Under the pieces are notes generated by a model, which saw nothing but the letters and a program-made list of their open reading frames with translations, did not search any database and had not been told where the DNA came from. Made by a program: the position numbers and the translations under genes. Positions 43,112-55,700 of a stretch of 64,000 nt of DNA are shown in pieces (positions within the stretch are counted from its first letter, which is position 1; each line of letters begins with the position of its first letter). Source of the stretch: Pseudomonas sp. MYb185 (GTDB taxonomy: Bacteria > Pseudomonadota > Gammaproteobacteria > Pseudomonadales > Pseudomonadaceae); NCBI RefSeq assembly GCF_002979975.1, contig NZ_PCQD01000003.1, positions 248,001 to 312,000 of the forward strand, in the 5' to 3' direction.

Positions 43112-45247
43112 ATGGATACAGCGCCTGACGATGCACTGGCAGCCTGCCTGTCATGGCTGGCTGGCCGGCATGGAACTGTCACCAGTCGTGATGCCATCGT
43201 CGATGGCCTTGCGCTGGTGGAAGGTCGCCTGTCGCCTTCGCTATTTGCCGAGGCGGCGCAGCGGGTCGGGCTGGTAGCCCGGCTCGCCCGGCAGCCGCTG
43301 GGCAAGCTCAACCGCATGCTGCTGCCCTGTGTCGTGTTGCTCAAGGACAATCGCGCCTGTGTGGTGCAGCAGCTCGACCTGCAGGCCGGTACGGTCGATG
43401 TCCTGCTGCCGGAGCTGGACATGCAGCCGCAACAGCTGGCGCTGAAGGAGTTCAACGACAGTTACACCGGTCTGGTGATCTACTGCCGACCGGCATTCCG
43501 CGCCGCCGATGGCGACATTATCCTGGATGCCGAGGATGACAGCCGTGGGCACTGGTTCTGGAGCGTGATCCGCACCAACCGCCCGGTGTACCGCGATATC
43601 CTGCTGGCTGCGTTGTTCATCAACCTGTTCGCCCTGGCCATGCCGCTGTTCGTGATGAACGTGTATGACCGGGTGGTGCCCAACCAGGCCACCGATACGC
43701 TTTGGGTGCTGGCCATTGGTGCCGCCATCGTGGTCTGCGCCGATCTGGTCCTGCGCCTGCTGCGCAGCTGGTTCGTCGAGCTGGCCGCCAGCCGCGCCGA
43801 TATCAAGCTGTCGGCGCGTATCATGCGGCGGATTCTGGGCATGCGCCTGGAGCACCGCCCGGCGTCGGTCGGCTCCTTCGCCGCCAATGTGCAATCCTTC
43901 GAGTCGGTGCGCTCGTTCATCGGCTCGATGACGGTGACGGCGCTGGTCGACCTGCCGTTCTTCCTGCTGTTCGTCCTGATCATCATGCTGATCTCCTGGG
44001 TCATGGCCATTCCGGTACTGGTAGGTGCGGCGCTGATCGTGCTCTACGCCCTGTCGGTGCAGGCCAGGATGCGGCAACTGAGCGAGACCTCCAGCCAGGC
44101 CAGCGCCCAGCGCAACGCCGGCCTGATCGAAAGCCTGGATGCGATGGAAACGCTGAAGAGCTTCAACGCCACCAGCCGCATGCAGGCGCGCTGGGAGCAA
44201 GCCACCCGCTTCCTCTCCGGCTGCTCCGGCAAGCAGCGCATGCTGGGCGTCTCGGTCGGCGCGCTGGCCTCCTGGATCCAGCAACTGGTTGCGGTCAGCA
44301 TGATCATCGTCGGGGTGTATCTGGTGATCGATGGTCAGATGAGTCAGGGTGCCCTGATCGCCGCCTACATGCTCTCATCGCGGGCCATGGCACCGGTCTC
44401 CCAGACCGCCTCGCTGCTGACCCAGTATTACCAGGCAGCCACTGCGCTGGGTTCGCTGGAACAGATCATGGGCAACGAGCAGGAACGCACGCCCGGCAAG
44501 CAGATCATCAGCCGCCCGCGCCTGCGCGGCGAGATCGAACTGCGCAATGTCAGTTTCAGCTACCCGGATGAACAGCGCAGCGCGCTGAATGGCGTCTCCC
44601 TGCATATCCGCGCGGGTGAGCGGGTCGGCATTCTCGGCTGTGTCGGCTCCGGCAAGACCACGCTGGAAAAGATCATCCTCGGCCTGTACCGGCCCACCTC
44701 GGGCCAGGTGCTGGTCGATGGGGTGCATCTGGAGCAGATCGACCCCGCCGAGCTGCGCCGCAGTATCGGCTACATGCCCCAGGAAGTGCAGCTGCTCAGT
44801 GGCAGCGTCTACGACAACATCACCCTGGGGGTGGAGCGGCCGAGCAACGAACGGCTGCACGAAGCGATCAATCTCGCCGGGCTCAAGGCGCTGGTCGGTG
44901 CCCACGCCGACGGCCTGTCGATGCCGGTGGGCGAGCGGGGCAGCCGTCTGTCCGGCGGTCAGCGTCAGGCTGTGGCGGTCGCCCGTGCGGTGATGGGTAA
45001 CAGCAGCATACTGCTGCTCGATGAGCCCACCAGCTCCATGGACAGCGTGCTGGAGAACCACGTGCGTAAATCCCTGGCCCAGTTCAGCCAGGGCCGGACC
45101 CTGCTGCTGATCACCCACCGCACCAGCCTGCTGGACATGGTCGACCGGCTGATCGTCATGGATGCCGGACAGATCATTGCCGATGGCCCGAAACAGAAGG
45201 TGATACAGGCGCTGGAGCAGGGCAGCATCGCGAGAGCGGCACCATGA
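43112..45247 (+). CDS. Type I secretion ABC transporter for the adhesin (LapB-like)
   Basis: The 711-residue exporter has an N-terminal C39-like domain (about 1-130) that lacks the catalytic Cys of bacteriocin peptidases, as usual in LapB/HlyB-type exporters. A six-helix membrane domain follows (about 150-420), then an ATPase with Walker A GCVGSGKTT (near 510), signature LSGGQRQAV (near 613), Walker B ILLLDEPTSSMD and switch His in LITHRTSL. It forms the inner-membrane engine that exports the giant adhesin without cleaving a leader. It lies 252 bp after the channel gene, with repeat elements in the gap, and its stop overlaps the start of the fusion-protein gene. Confidence 0.94.
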   Translation: MDTAPDDALAACLSWLAGRHGTVTSRDAIVDGLALVEGRLSPSLFAEAAQRVGLVARLARQPLGKLNRMLLPCVVLLKDNRACVVQQLDLQAGTVDVLLPELDMQPQQLALKEFNDSYTGLVIYCRPAFRAADGDIILDAEDDSRGHWFWSVIRTNRPVYRDILLAALFINLFALAMPLFVMNVYDRVVPNQATDTLWVLAIGAAIVVCADLVLRLLRSWFVELAASRADIKLSARIMRRILGMRLEHRPASVGSFAANVQSFESVRSFIGSMTVTALVDLPFFLLFVLIIMLISWVMAIPVLVGAALIVLYALSVQARMRQLSETSSQASAQRNAGLIESLDAMETLKSFNATSRMQARWEQATRFLSGCSGKQRMLGVSVGALASWIQQLVAVSMIIVGVYLVIDGQMSQGALIAAYMLSSRAMAPVSQTASLLTQYYQAATALGSLEQIMGNEQERTPGKQIISRPRLRGEIELRNVSFSYPDEQRSALNGVSLHIRAGERVGILGCVGSGKTTLEKIILGLYRPTSGQVLVDGVHLEQIDPAELRRSIGYMPQEVQLLSGSVYDNITLGVERPSNERLHEAINLAGLKALVGAHADGLSMPVGERGSRLSGGQRQAVAVARAVMGNSSILLLDEPTSSMDSVLENHVRKSLAQFSQGRTLLLITHRTSLLDMVDRLIVMDAGQIIADGPKQKVIQALEQGSIARAAP

Positions 45248-46695
45248 GCGAGCAGAACATCGTCAGCAGCGTCGAAAACAAGCTTGTCGAGCAGCGCAGC
45301 TTCGAGCGCCTTGAGCAGTTGTCTGCTGTGGGTGCCGTGGGCAAGCCGGGGGTCGACCGGCTGTTCGCGCCCCTGTTTGCCGCCTTTGGCCGCCAGTCCG
45401 GCAACTGGCAGGTCGATGCCGAACAGGCGATCGAGGCGCAGCAGGTGTTCCGCGCCCGTGGCCTGCTGTATGTGATCGCGCTGATCTGTGTGCTGTTGCT
45501 GGTCTGGGCTGCGCTGGCCAAGGTGGACGAAGTGACCCGGGGCGAAGGCAAGGTGATTCCCTCCCAGCAGCTGCAGATCGTGCAATCGATGGACGGTGGC
45601 GTGGTGCAGGAGGTACTGGTCAGCGAAGGCGAGCAGGTGGCGCGGGGTGATGTGCTGGTGCGGATCGACCCGACCCGCTTCGTCGCCAACTTCCAGGAAG
45701 GCAGCGTGCGCGCCTTTGCCCTGCGTGCCAAGGTCGCGCGATTGCGTGCCCTGATCAACGACCAGCCCTATGGGGCGATCATGGATGACAGCCTCACCCC
45801 GGCACAGCAGCAGGTGTTGGTGCAGGAAGAAAACTACTACTACGCCAGCATCGGTGAACTGGAGCAACGGCTGTCGGTTGCCCGGGAACAGCACGCCCAG
45901 CGGCGCCAGGAACTCAGCGAGGCCCAGGCCCGGTTGCGCGCCGCCGAACAGGCCTACCGCATGTCCAGCCAGGAGCTGAATGTCACCCGGCCGCTGCTGG
46001 CCTCCGGCGCCGTCTCGGAAATCGACATCCTGCGTCTGGAGCGGGACCAGGCCGCCGCGGACGGCGAGCGGCGCTCGGCAGCGGCCCGTTCCCGCCAGGC
46101 CGAGGCCGGCATCCAGGAGGCCGAAGCGCGCCAGGCCGAAGTGGAGCTGAGCATGCGCAACCAGTGGCGTGCCGAGCTGAGCCAGGCCAGCGCTGAACTC
46201 AACAGTCTGAGCCAGAACGTCGACGGCCTGGCCGACCGGGTCAAGCATGCGGAGATCCGCTCGCCGGTCAGCGGTACTGTGCAGCGGCTGTTGTACAACA
46301 CCATCGGTGGCGTGGTGCAGCCGGGCTCCACGGTGATCGAAATCGTTCCCGCCGACGACCGCCTGCTGGTGGAAGCGAAGATCGCACCCAAGGACATCGC
46401 CTTCCTGCGGCCGGGGTTGCCGGCAACCATCAAGCTGCACGCCTATGACTTTTCCATCTACGGCGGGGTATCCGCGACCCTGCAGCATATCAGCGCCGAC
46501 ACCATTACCGACGAGCGCGACAACACCTATTACCTGGTGCGGGCCATGACCACCGACAGCGAGTTCATCGAACGGCTGTCGGTGATCCCCGGCATGACCG
46601 CACAGCTGGACATCATGACCGGCAAGAAAAGCATTCTGTCGTACCTGCTTAAACCCCTGCTGCGCGCCAAGGCCAATGCCTTGAGCGAGCGCTGA
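45244..46695 (+). CDS. Type I secretion membrane fusion protein (HlyD/LapC-like)
   Basis: The 483-residue adaptor has a cytoplasmic N-terminus of about 75 residues and one membrane helix (LLYVIALICVLLLVWAALAKVDEV). The first lipoyl half follows (GEGKVIPSQQLQIVQSMDGGVVQEVLVSEGEQV), then a long coiled coil (about 150-320), the second lipoyl half (IRSPVSGTVQRLLYNTIGGVVQPG) and the C-terminal beta domain ending in a PGMTAQLDIMTGKKSILSYLLKPL motif. That final motif is typical of HlyD, PrtE and LapC proteins. The ATGA overlap with the ABC gene shows coupling, and the adhesin starts 54 bp downstream. Confidence 0.95.
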   Translation: MSEQNIVSSVENKLVEQRSFERLEQLSAVGAVGKPGVDRLFAPLFAAFGRQSGNWQVDAEQAIEAQQVFRARGLLYVIALICVLLLVWAALAKVDEVTRGEGKVIPSQQLQIVQSMDGGVVQEVLVSEGEQVARGDVLVRIDPTRFVANFQEGSVRAFALRAKVARLRALINDQPYGAIMDDSLTPAQQQVLVQEENYYYASIGELEQRLSVAREQHAQRRQELSEAQARLRAAEQAYRMSSQELNVTRPLLASGAVSEIDILRLERDQAAADGERRSAAARSRQAEAGIQEAEARQAEVELSMRNQWRAELSQASAELNSLSQNVDGLADRVKHAEIRSPVSGTVQRLLYNTIGGVVQPGSTVIEIVPADDRLLVEAKIAPKDIAFLRPGLPATIKLHAYDFSIYGGVSATLQHISADTITDERDNTYYLVRAMTTDSEFIERLSVIPGMTAQLDIMTGKKSILSYLLKPLLRAKANALSER

Positions 46696-46749
46696 ACCCT
46701 ATTGTAACCGTCGGCTAACGCCGCATTGATATCCGTGATCGAGGTCGTT

Positions 46750-49700
46750 ATGAACACTTTGGCAACCGTGGTAAACCTGACTGGCCGTGCCTGGGCTGTA
46801 GCTGCCGATGGTGAACGTCGTGAGATCAAGGTCGGTGATCGCCTGCGCGGCGATGAAATGCTGATCACCGAGCCGGGCGCCCGGGTCGATCTCGATTTCG
46901 GCGACAACCAGGTCCTGACCTTCCTCGGTGAACAGCAGCAGACCGTAGGCGAGGCGGCTGAGGCGGCCCAGGCCGAGCTGCCACCCTCGACACCACGCCC
47001 GGCAGCTGAAGATCGCGGGCAGCCCCAGGCCCAGCCCGCACAGGCAAGCGGCGAGCCGGAAGGCCACAACTTCGTCCAGTTGGTGCGCATCAACGAAATC
47101 ATCGAAGCCGACGGCATCACGCCACTGACCGTCGCCCGTATCCAGGAAGTGCTGCGCCCGCTGGGCATGAGCCTGCCCGACCGCGGCTTCATGCCGGATG
47201 AGTGGCGCGAGCATCGCGGAGGCGATGAGCGCCATGAAACCGGCCCGGCTGCCCGCAAACCCGGTCTCAGCATCGAATTGCAGGGCGCCGGCCCCGACGG
47301 CGTGTACAACGAAGAAGAGATCGGCCCGGATGGCACCGTCCCCGCCGAGGTGACCCTCGACGATCGGGTACGCGAAGGCGATCAGTTGGTGATCAAGGAT
47401 GGCAAGGGTAATATCCTGCTCGACCGCCCGGTTACCGCCGAAGACCTGCGCGACGGCGTCACCGTCGAAGTACCGGTTGAGCCAGGCGATCGCAACGTCA
47501 CGGTCGAAGCCACCGTCACCACACCCCAGGGCTTCACCGGCACTGACCGTGATGACAAGCTGGTGGATAACGATGTGCCCGGTGTCAGCGTCGAGCTGCA
47601 GGGTGCCGGCCCGGATGGTGTGTACAACGAGGAAGAGATCGGCCCGGACGGTACCGTGCCGGCGGAAGTGACCTTGGACGACAAGGTCGAAATCGGCGAC
47701 GTCCTCAAGGTGACCGACAAGGACGGCAACGTCCTGCTCGAACGTCCGGTCACCCAGGACGACCTGGATAATGGTGTCACCGTTCAGGTGCCGGTATCCC
47801 CCGGCGACACCGAAGTACCGGTTACCGCCACCATCACCGACCCGGCGGGTAACAGCGGTACCGATACCGACAACAAGCCGGTGGATAATATCGTACCCAC
47901 GGTGACGGTCGAACTGCAGGGCGCTGGCCCGGACGGGGTGTACAACGAAGAAGAAATTGGCCCGGATGGTACGGTGCCGGCCCTGGTCACCCCCGGCCCG
48001 ACCGTAGAGGTAGGCGACAATCTGGTAGTCACCGACAAGGACGGCAATATCCTGTTGGAGCGCCCGGTAACCCAGGATGACCTGGACAACGGTGTCATCG
48101 TCCAGGTGCCGGTAGCGCCGGGCGACACCGAGATCCCGGTCACCGCCACCATTACTGACCCGGCGGGTAACAGCGGTACCGATACCGACAACAAGCCGGT
48201 GGACAACACCGTACCCACCGTCAGCGTCGAACTGCAGGGCGCAGGTCCGGACGGTGTGTATAACGAGGAAGAGATCGGTCCGGACGGCACCGTGCCGGCG
48301 CTGGTCATTCCCGGCCCGACCGTGGAAGTGGGCGATACGTTGGTGGTCACCGACAAGGATGGCAATATCCTGTGGAACCGCCCCGTCACCCAGGACGACC
48401 TGGATAATGGTGTCACCGTTCAGGTGCCGGTATCCCCCGGCGACACCGAAGTACCGGTTACCGCCACCATCACCGACCCGGCGGGTAACAGCGGTACCGA
48501 TACCGACAACAAGCCGGTGGATAATATCGTACCCACGGTGACGGTCGAACTGCAGGGCGCCGGCCCGGACGGTGTGTACAACGAAGAAGAAATTGGCCCC
48601 GACGGTACGGTGCCGGCCCTGGTCACCCCCGGCCCGACCGTGGAAGTAGGCGATACGCTGGTGGTCACCGACAAGGATGGCAACGTTCTGCTCGAACGTC
48701 CGGTCACCCAGGACGATCTGGATAATGGTGTCACCGTTCAGGTGCCGGTAGCGCCGGGCGACACCGAAGTCCCGGTCACCGCCACCATCACCGATCCGGC
48801 GGGTAACTCCGGTACCGATACCGACAGCAAGCCGGTGGACAACCTGCCCCCGGTCGCTACGCTCATCGTCGACCAGAACGACATGGATGCGGACCAGATC
48901 AGTCTGGATATCAGCACCTATTTCAATGATGCAATCAGCGGCACGAGCCTGACCTACAGCGCTGCTGGCCTGCCCACAGGCTTGAGCATCGACCCGGTAA
49001 CCGGTGTTATCAGCGGCACCATCGACCATTCCGCCAGCCAGCGAGACAGCGACAGCGATGGCCAGGCCGATGGCCAATACGGCGTCACCATCACCGTGAC
49101 CGATGAGGCTGGCAACAGTACTGATGCGACCTTCACCTGGACCGTTGGTAATCCGCCGCCGGTAGCTGAGAACGACACCAACACCACACTGGAAGACACC
49201 CCGTTGCACGTCGATGCCGCCAATGGCGTGTTGGCCAACGACAGCGACCCGGATGGCGATGAGCAACTGACCGTCGTCGAGTTCACCGTGGAGGGGCAGA
49301 CCTACAATGCCGGTGAGATCGCCGTCATTCTCGATGTAGGCGAACTGCTGCTCAACGATGACGGCAGCTACCACTTCGTCCCCGAGCCAAACTGGCATGG
49401 CGATGTTCCCACCGTGACCTACACCGTCAGCGATGGGGAGGGTGGTATCGATACGGCTGAGCTGAACATTACCGTGACTCCCACCGATGACCCGGTCGAT
49501 GTGGATGTGCCCATAGTCGATGATGCCACTATCGCCGACGGCAACGTCAACGATCATGTGGTATTCGAAAGCGGCCTGGCCAATGGTTCGGCACCGGAGG
49601 CGGATGACCTCAAGGTCGAGTCCAGCTTCACCCTGACCGCCCCGGACGGCCTGGGCAACAGCGGCGCGGTGGTACTGACCTACACCAATATCAATGGCGA

Positions 49701-52700
49701 GACTCGTACCCTGAACCTGGGCAGGGAGCAGCTTGAACAACTGGGCAACAGCTATCAGGTACTGGATACCCAGTACGGCAAGCTGGAACTCAACGGCTAC
49801 ACCGAGAATGCCGATGGCACCATCACCATCGACTACCAGTACACCCTGGAACGTGCCCCGCAGGTAAGCGGTGACGACAGCCGTGATGAAATCGGTATTC
49901 GCGTCACCGATATCGATGGCAGCACCGACGAGGCCACCCTGAGCATCAAGATCGTCGACGATGCACCGGCAGCCCGTGACGACAGCAACAGCATCACTGA
50001 AGATGTCACCGCGCCGGTAACCGGCAACGTCATTGCCAATGGCTCGACAGGCGACGTGGCCGATATTCTGGGCGCCGATGGTGCCGAGATCACCGGCATC
50101 ACCAGCGATAATGTAACGGCCAATAGCTCGATCCTGCAGCCCAACGGCGACCTGGTGATAGAGGGCCAGTACGGCACTCTGACTATCAGCCCGGACGGTT
50201 CCTATAGCTACGAACTGGATAACACCAATCTGGCTATTCAGGGGCTTGGCGAGAATGAAGCGCTGGAGGAGGTGTTCAGCTACACCCTGACCGACGGTGA
50301 CAACGACAGCAGCGATGCGAAGCTGACCATCACCATCAACGGCAGCAACGATGATGTCACGGTGAAGGTACCGGACCCGACCGATCCGACCGACCCCAAC
50401 TACCCGGTGGTCAATGACCCAGCCGACCCGAATGACCCGGCACGTGGCAATGTCAACGACCATATGGTGTTCGAAAGCGGCCTGCACGGCGGCTCGGCTA
50501 CAGATGTTGCTGATACCCGTGTCGAATCCAGCTTCACCCTGAGCGCACTGGATGGCCTGGATGACACTGCCGCCATTACCTTCGAGGTGGCTGGCAACAC
50601 CCTGATTCTGAGAAAGGCCGAGGTCGAAGACCTGGGCAACAACAGCCAGTCCATCACCACCGAATACGGTGAACTGCTACTCAATGGTTATACCCTGAAC
50701 GCTGATGGCACCATCACCGTTGATTACGAATACACCCTGACCAGTGCTCCGGACAATACGGCGGGCGATGGTGAGTCGACCGACGACACCATCAGGATCA
50801 CCGTCAATGACCGTGATAGCGACAGTGACAGTCAGGACCTGGTGATTCGGATCATCGACGATGCGCCGACAGCCATGGATGATGCCAATGCCATCACCGA
50901 AGATGACCTGTCCATCGCTGGCAATGTCATCACTGGCGGCTCAGCCAATGATGTAGCCGACACGCAGGGTGCCGATGGCGCCACGGTAACCGATATCAGC
51001 AGTACCAGCGGCAACCCGGTCGATGACAGTGACCCCAGCGGCATCCTGGTGATCGAGGGCGAGTACGGCACCCTGACCATCGAGCCGGACGGCAGCTATA
51101 CCTATGAGCTGAACAACGACAGTGCCGAGGTCAACAAACTCAAGGTCGGCGAGACGCTGACCGAGGAGTTCACCTATACCCTGACCGACACGGATGGCGA
51201 CAGCGATACCGCCACGCTGACCATCACCATCAATGGTAATACCGACGGCGCACCGACCATCGTACCCGAGGATGTCAATGGTCCGGAGGTGCCGGCCGAT
51301 ATTACTACCCAGGGCCATGTCACTGTACATGAGCGCGGCCTGACCGGCAGCGATAGCAGCCATATCAACGATGGCAGCGTGACCATCAGCGCACCCGATG
51401 GTTTGGAGAGCATCACTATCGGTGGTGTACCGGTCGATCTGACCCAACTGGCAGCGCTGGACCCCACTGATCCCAGCACCCATATCGAGATCGATACTCC
51501 CCAGGGCAAGCTGACCCTGACCGGCTTCGACGTCACCGACGCCGTGGGTGGGGTACCGACCCAGGGTGAACTGCAGTTCACCTACGAGCTGGAAGAGGTG
51601 CAGACCACCCCAGCCGATCCGGCTGATCCGGATGCGGGCCGCAACAGCACCGAGACCATTCCGCTAGAGGTTACCGATGCCGGTGGTGGCGCCGGTACCG
51701 GCAATCTGGTGATCAATATCATTGACGATGTGCCGGTGGCAGTGGGTGACGAAAACGCCATTACCGAAGATGAGCTGTTGGTGACCGGTAATGTCATCGG
51801 TGGCCCCAGTGCATCGGTAGGCGACGAGGCCGATACCGAAGGGGCTGACGGCGCTACGGTTACCGATATCGGCAACGCAGCGACCGGCAATAACATGACC
51901 GCATTGCCCAACGGCGACCTGGTGATCGAAGGCGAGTACGGCACCCTGACCATCCGCCCGGACGGCTTCTACACTTATGAACTGAACAATGATCACCCCG
52001 ACGTCAACGCTCTCAGAGACGGCGATGATTTGCAGGATGTATTCACCTACACCCTGACTGACGGCGACGGTGACAGTGACACTGCTGATCTGACCATCAC
52101 CATCAACGGCCGTACCGACGGCGCACCGACCATCGTACCTGAGGATGTCAATGGTCCGGATGTGCCGGTCGATATCACTACCCAGGGCCATGTCACCGTA
52201 CATGAGCGCGGCCTGACCGGTAGCGATAGCAGTCATATCAACGATGGTAGCGTGACCATCAGCGCCCCCGATGGTCTGGAGAGCATCACTATCGGTGGTG
52301 TACCGGTCGACCTGACCCAACTGGCAGCGCTGGATCCCACTGATCCCAGCACCCATATCGAGATCGATACTCCCCAGGGCAAGCTGACCCTGACCGGCTT
52401 CGATGTCACCGACGCCGTGGGTGGGGTACCGACCCAGGGTGAACTGCAGTTCACCTACGAGCTGGAAGAGGTGCAGACCACCCCAGCCGATCCGGCTGAT
52501 CCGGATGCGGGCCGCAACAGCACCGAGACCATTCCGCTGGAGGTTACCGATGCCGGTGGTGGCACCGGTACCGGCGACTTGGTGATCAACATCATCGATG
52601 ATGTGCCGGTGGCCGAGGATGACGTCAACGCCATCACCGAAGATGAGCTTGCGGTAAGCGGCAACGTCATCGGTGGTTCTGGTGCGTCTGCAGGTGATGA

Positions 52701-55700
52701 GGCGGATACTGAAGGCGCCGACGGCGCCACGGTGACCGATATCAGCAGTACCAGCGGCAACCCGGTCGATGACAGCGACCCCAGCGGCATTCTGGTGATC
52801 GAAGGCGAGTATGGCACTCTGACCATCGAGCCGGACGGCAGCTATACCTATGAGCTGAACAACGACAGTGCCGAGGTCAACAAACTCAAGGCCGGCGAGA
52901 CGCTGACCGAGGAGTTCACCTACACGCTGACCGATGCGGATGGCGACAGCGATACCGCCAGGCTGACCATCACCATCAACGGCAACACCGACGGTACGCC
53001 GAGCATCACTCCGGATGATGTCAACGGTAATGGCGCTATCAATGGCCACAACACCGTACAGGAAAGCGGTCTGGCAGGTGGCTCCACGGCGGGTGATGAC
53101 AGCAATATCGTCGATGGTGCCATCCAGATCAGCGCCGGTGACGGCCTGGCCAGCATCACCATTGGCGGTCAGAGCTTCACCCTGGCTGAACTGCAAGATC
53201 TGAGCTCCAGCCCATCGGCAGCCATCCCGGTCGACGGTGGCATCCTGGTGCTGACCGGCTTTACCGGTGGTGACCTGGTGGGTGGCGTACCGACTTCCGG
53301 CACATTGGAATACAGTTACACCCTGACTGGTGAGCGTACCCACAGCGGCGGTGAGGACCAATCGCTGCTGCTGGATATTCCGCTGAGCGTCACCGATGCC
53401 GGCAACGAAACAGCCAACGGTACCCTGACCATCCAGGTGATGGATGACGTACCGACTGCTGTTGCCGACATCGGCAATGTCATCGAAGGCGCCACCCTTA
53501 CGGTGAACGCCGCCGATGGCGTATTGGATAACGATACCTCCGGTGCCGATGGCTGGGCTGGCACCGGTGCCGTGGTTGGTGTAGCTGCGGGTGACACCAA
53601 TGCCAACAGCAGTGGCGGTGTCGGCGGCAGAATCGATGGCCAATATGGTTATCTGATCCTGAATGCCGATGGCAGCTATGCCTACGTATCGACCGCCGAT
53701 GCGACTACCGCTGATGCGGTGGACGTATTCACCTACACCGTGCGTGATGGTGATGGTGACCTGTCCCATACCACGCTGACTATCAACGTATCCGATGTCA
53801 GCCTGAATCCGGAGAATACGACCACCAGTGTCAACGAAAGTGGCCTGGTGGGAGGGACCAGCGAAGGGGATGATGATCACATCGCCACTGGACAGGTTAC
53901 CCTGTCGCCGGGCCTGGAAGTCATACCCGGCAGCGGCACCACGGAGCATGGCACCTTCACCATCGACCAGGATGGCAGCTACACCTATACCCTGACCGGG
54001 AACACCTCGGGGGATAACACCACCGACAGCTTTACCTACGTCAGTACGGACGCCAATGGCAACACCGTCACCAACACCGTGATCATCGAGATCATCGACG
54101 ATGAGCCGGTGGCAGTAAATGACGAAAACGCCATCACCGAAGATGAGCTTGCGGTAAGCGGCAACGTCATCGGTGGCCCCAGTGCTTCGACAGGTGACGA
54201 GGCTGATACCCAAGGTGCCGACGGTGCGACGGTTACCGAGATCGGCAACGCCGCGACCGGCAACAGCATGATCACCTTGCCCAATGGTGACCTGGTAATC
54301 GAAGGCCAGTACGGCACCCTGACCATCCGCCCGGATGGCTTCTACACCTACGAGCTGGACAACAACCACCCTGACGTTAACGGTCTCAAGGATGGCGACG
54401 ACCTGCGGGAAGTGTTCACCTATACCTTGACTGACGGGGACGGCGATAGCGACAGCGCTGAGCTGGCCATCACCATCAACGGTCGTACCGATGGCGTACC
54501 GGGCGTGAGTATCACCGATCACAACGGTCTTGAGGTCGGTCACAACAGCATTGCCGAGGACGCCACCGCACCGGTGACCGGCGAGTTCACCGTCACTGCG
54601 CCGGATGGCCTGGAGTCGATCAGCGTTGCTGGCACAACCATCACAGAAGCCGGGCTGGCCGACCTGACCACGGCACCAGTTAGCATCCCGGGTGCTGAAG
54701 GCACTCTGACCCTGACTGGCTATGACCCGGTCACCGGCAAAGTCAGCTACGAATACCAGCAGACGGGCAACAGCAAGGATCACAGCGGCGGTGATAACAG
54801 CGTCACCGACAGCTTCCCGATCACCGTGACTGACAGGGGTGGCGATACTTCTGCTCCGTCTGACCTGGAGATCCTCATCACCGATACCGCGCCCGCCGCC
54901 AACCCGGACATTGGCAGTATCGACGAGGATGGCTCACCGCTGAGCGGCAACCTGATCACCGATCCCGGTGCCGGCGAGGATGAGATCGGTGCGGATATCA
55001 CCACTGTCACCAATGTCAGCAGCAACAACGAGCCGGGCAATACCGCCAGCAATGCCGGCGGGACCCTGGTGATTGACGGTGAATACGGCACCCTGACCAT
55101 CCTGCCGAATGGGGACTACACCTACGAGCTGCACGACAGCGCCAAGGTCAATGCGCTCAAGGATGGCGATACGCCCCAGGACGTGTTCACCTACACCATC
55201 ACCGACAGTGACGGTGATGCCGATAGCACCACCCTGACCATCACCATCAACGGCAACACCGATGGCGCACCGACCATCACGCCGGAAGATGGCAATGATG
55301 ATGATCCGAATGACTTCCTGACCAACGGCCACGCCACCGTATACGAGCGCGGCCTGATGAACGGGGATAGCAGCGGCAGTCATATCACCGATGGCAGCAT
55401 CACCATTACCGCGCCCGATGGCCTGGGCAGCCTGGTTATCGGTGGCACGTCTGTCAGCCTGGCCCAGCTGGAAGCGCTGGACCCGGCTGATCCCGATACC
55501 CATATCGAGATCGACACTCCCGAGGGCAAGCTGATCCTGACCGAGTTCGTGGTTGATCCGGCTGACCGGGTCGGTGGTGTGCCGACCGAGGGTGAGCTCA
55601 AGTTCAGCTACGAGCTGGAAGAGGTGCAGAACACCCCGGCTGATCCGGCAGACCCGACCGTTGGTCGCAACAACAGCGAGCAGATTCCGCTGACCGTCAT

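Noticed and set aside
47266-48855. Regular tandem repeats that might suggest a CRISPR or satellite
   Set aside because: The period is 318 bp, the frame is kept and the units encode a protein module; there are no short palindromic repeats with unique spacers.
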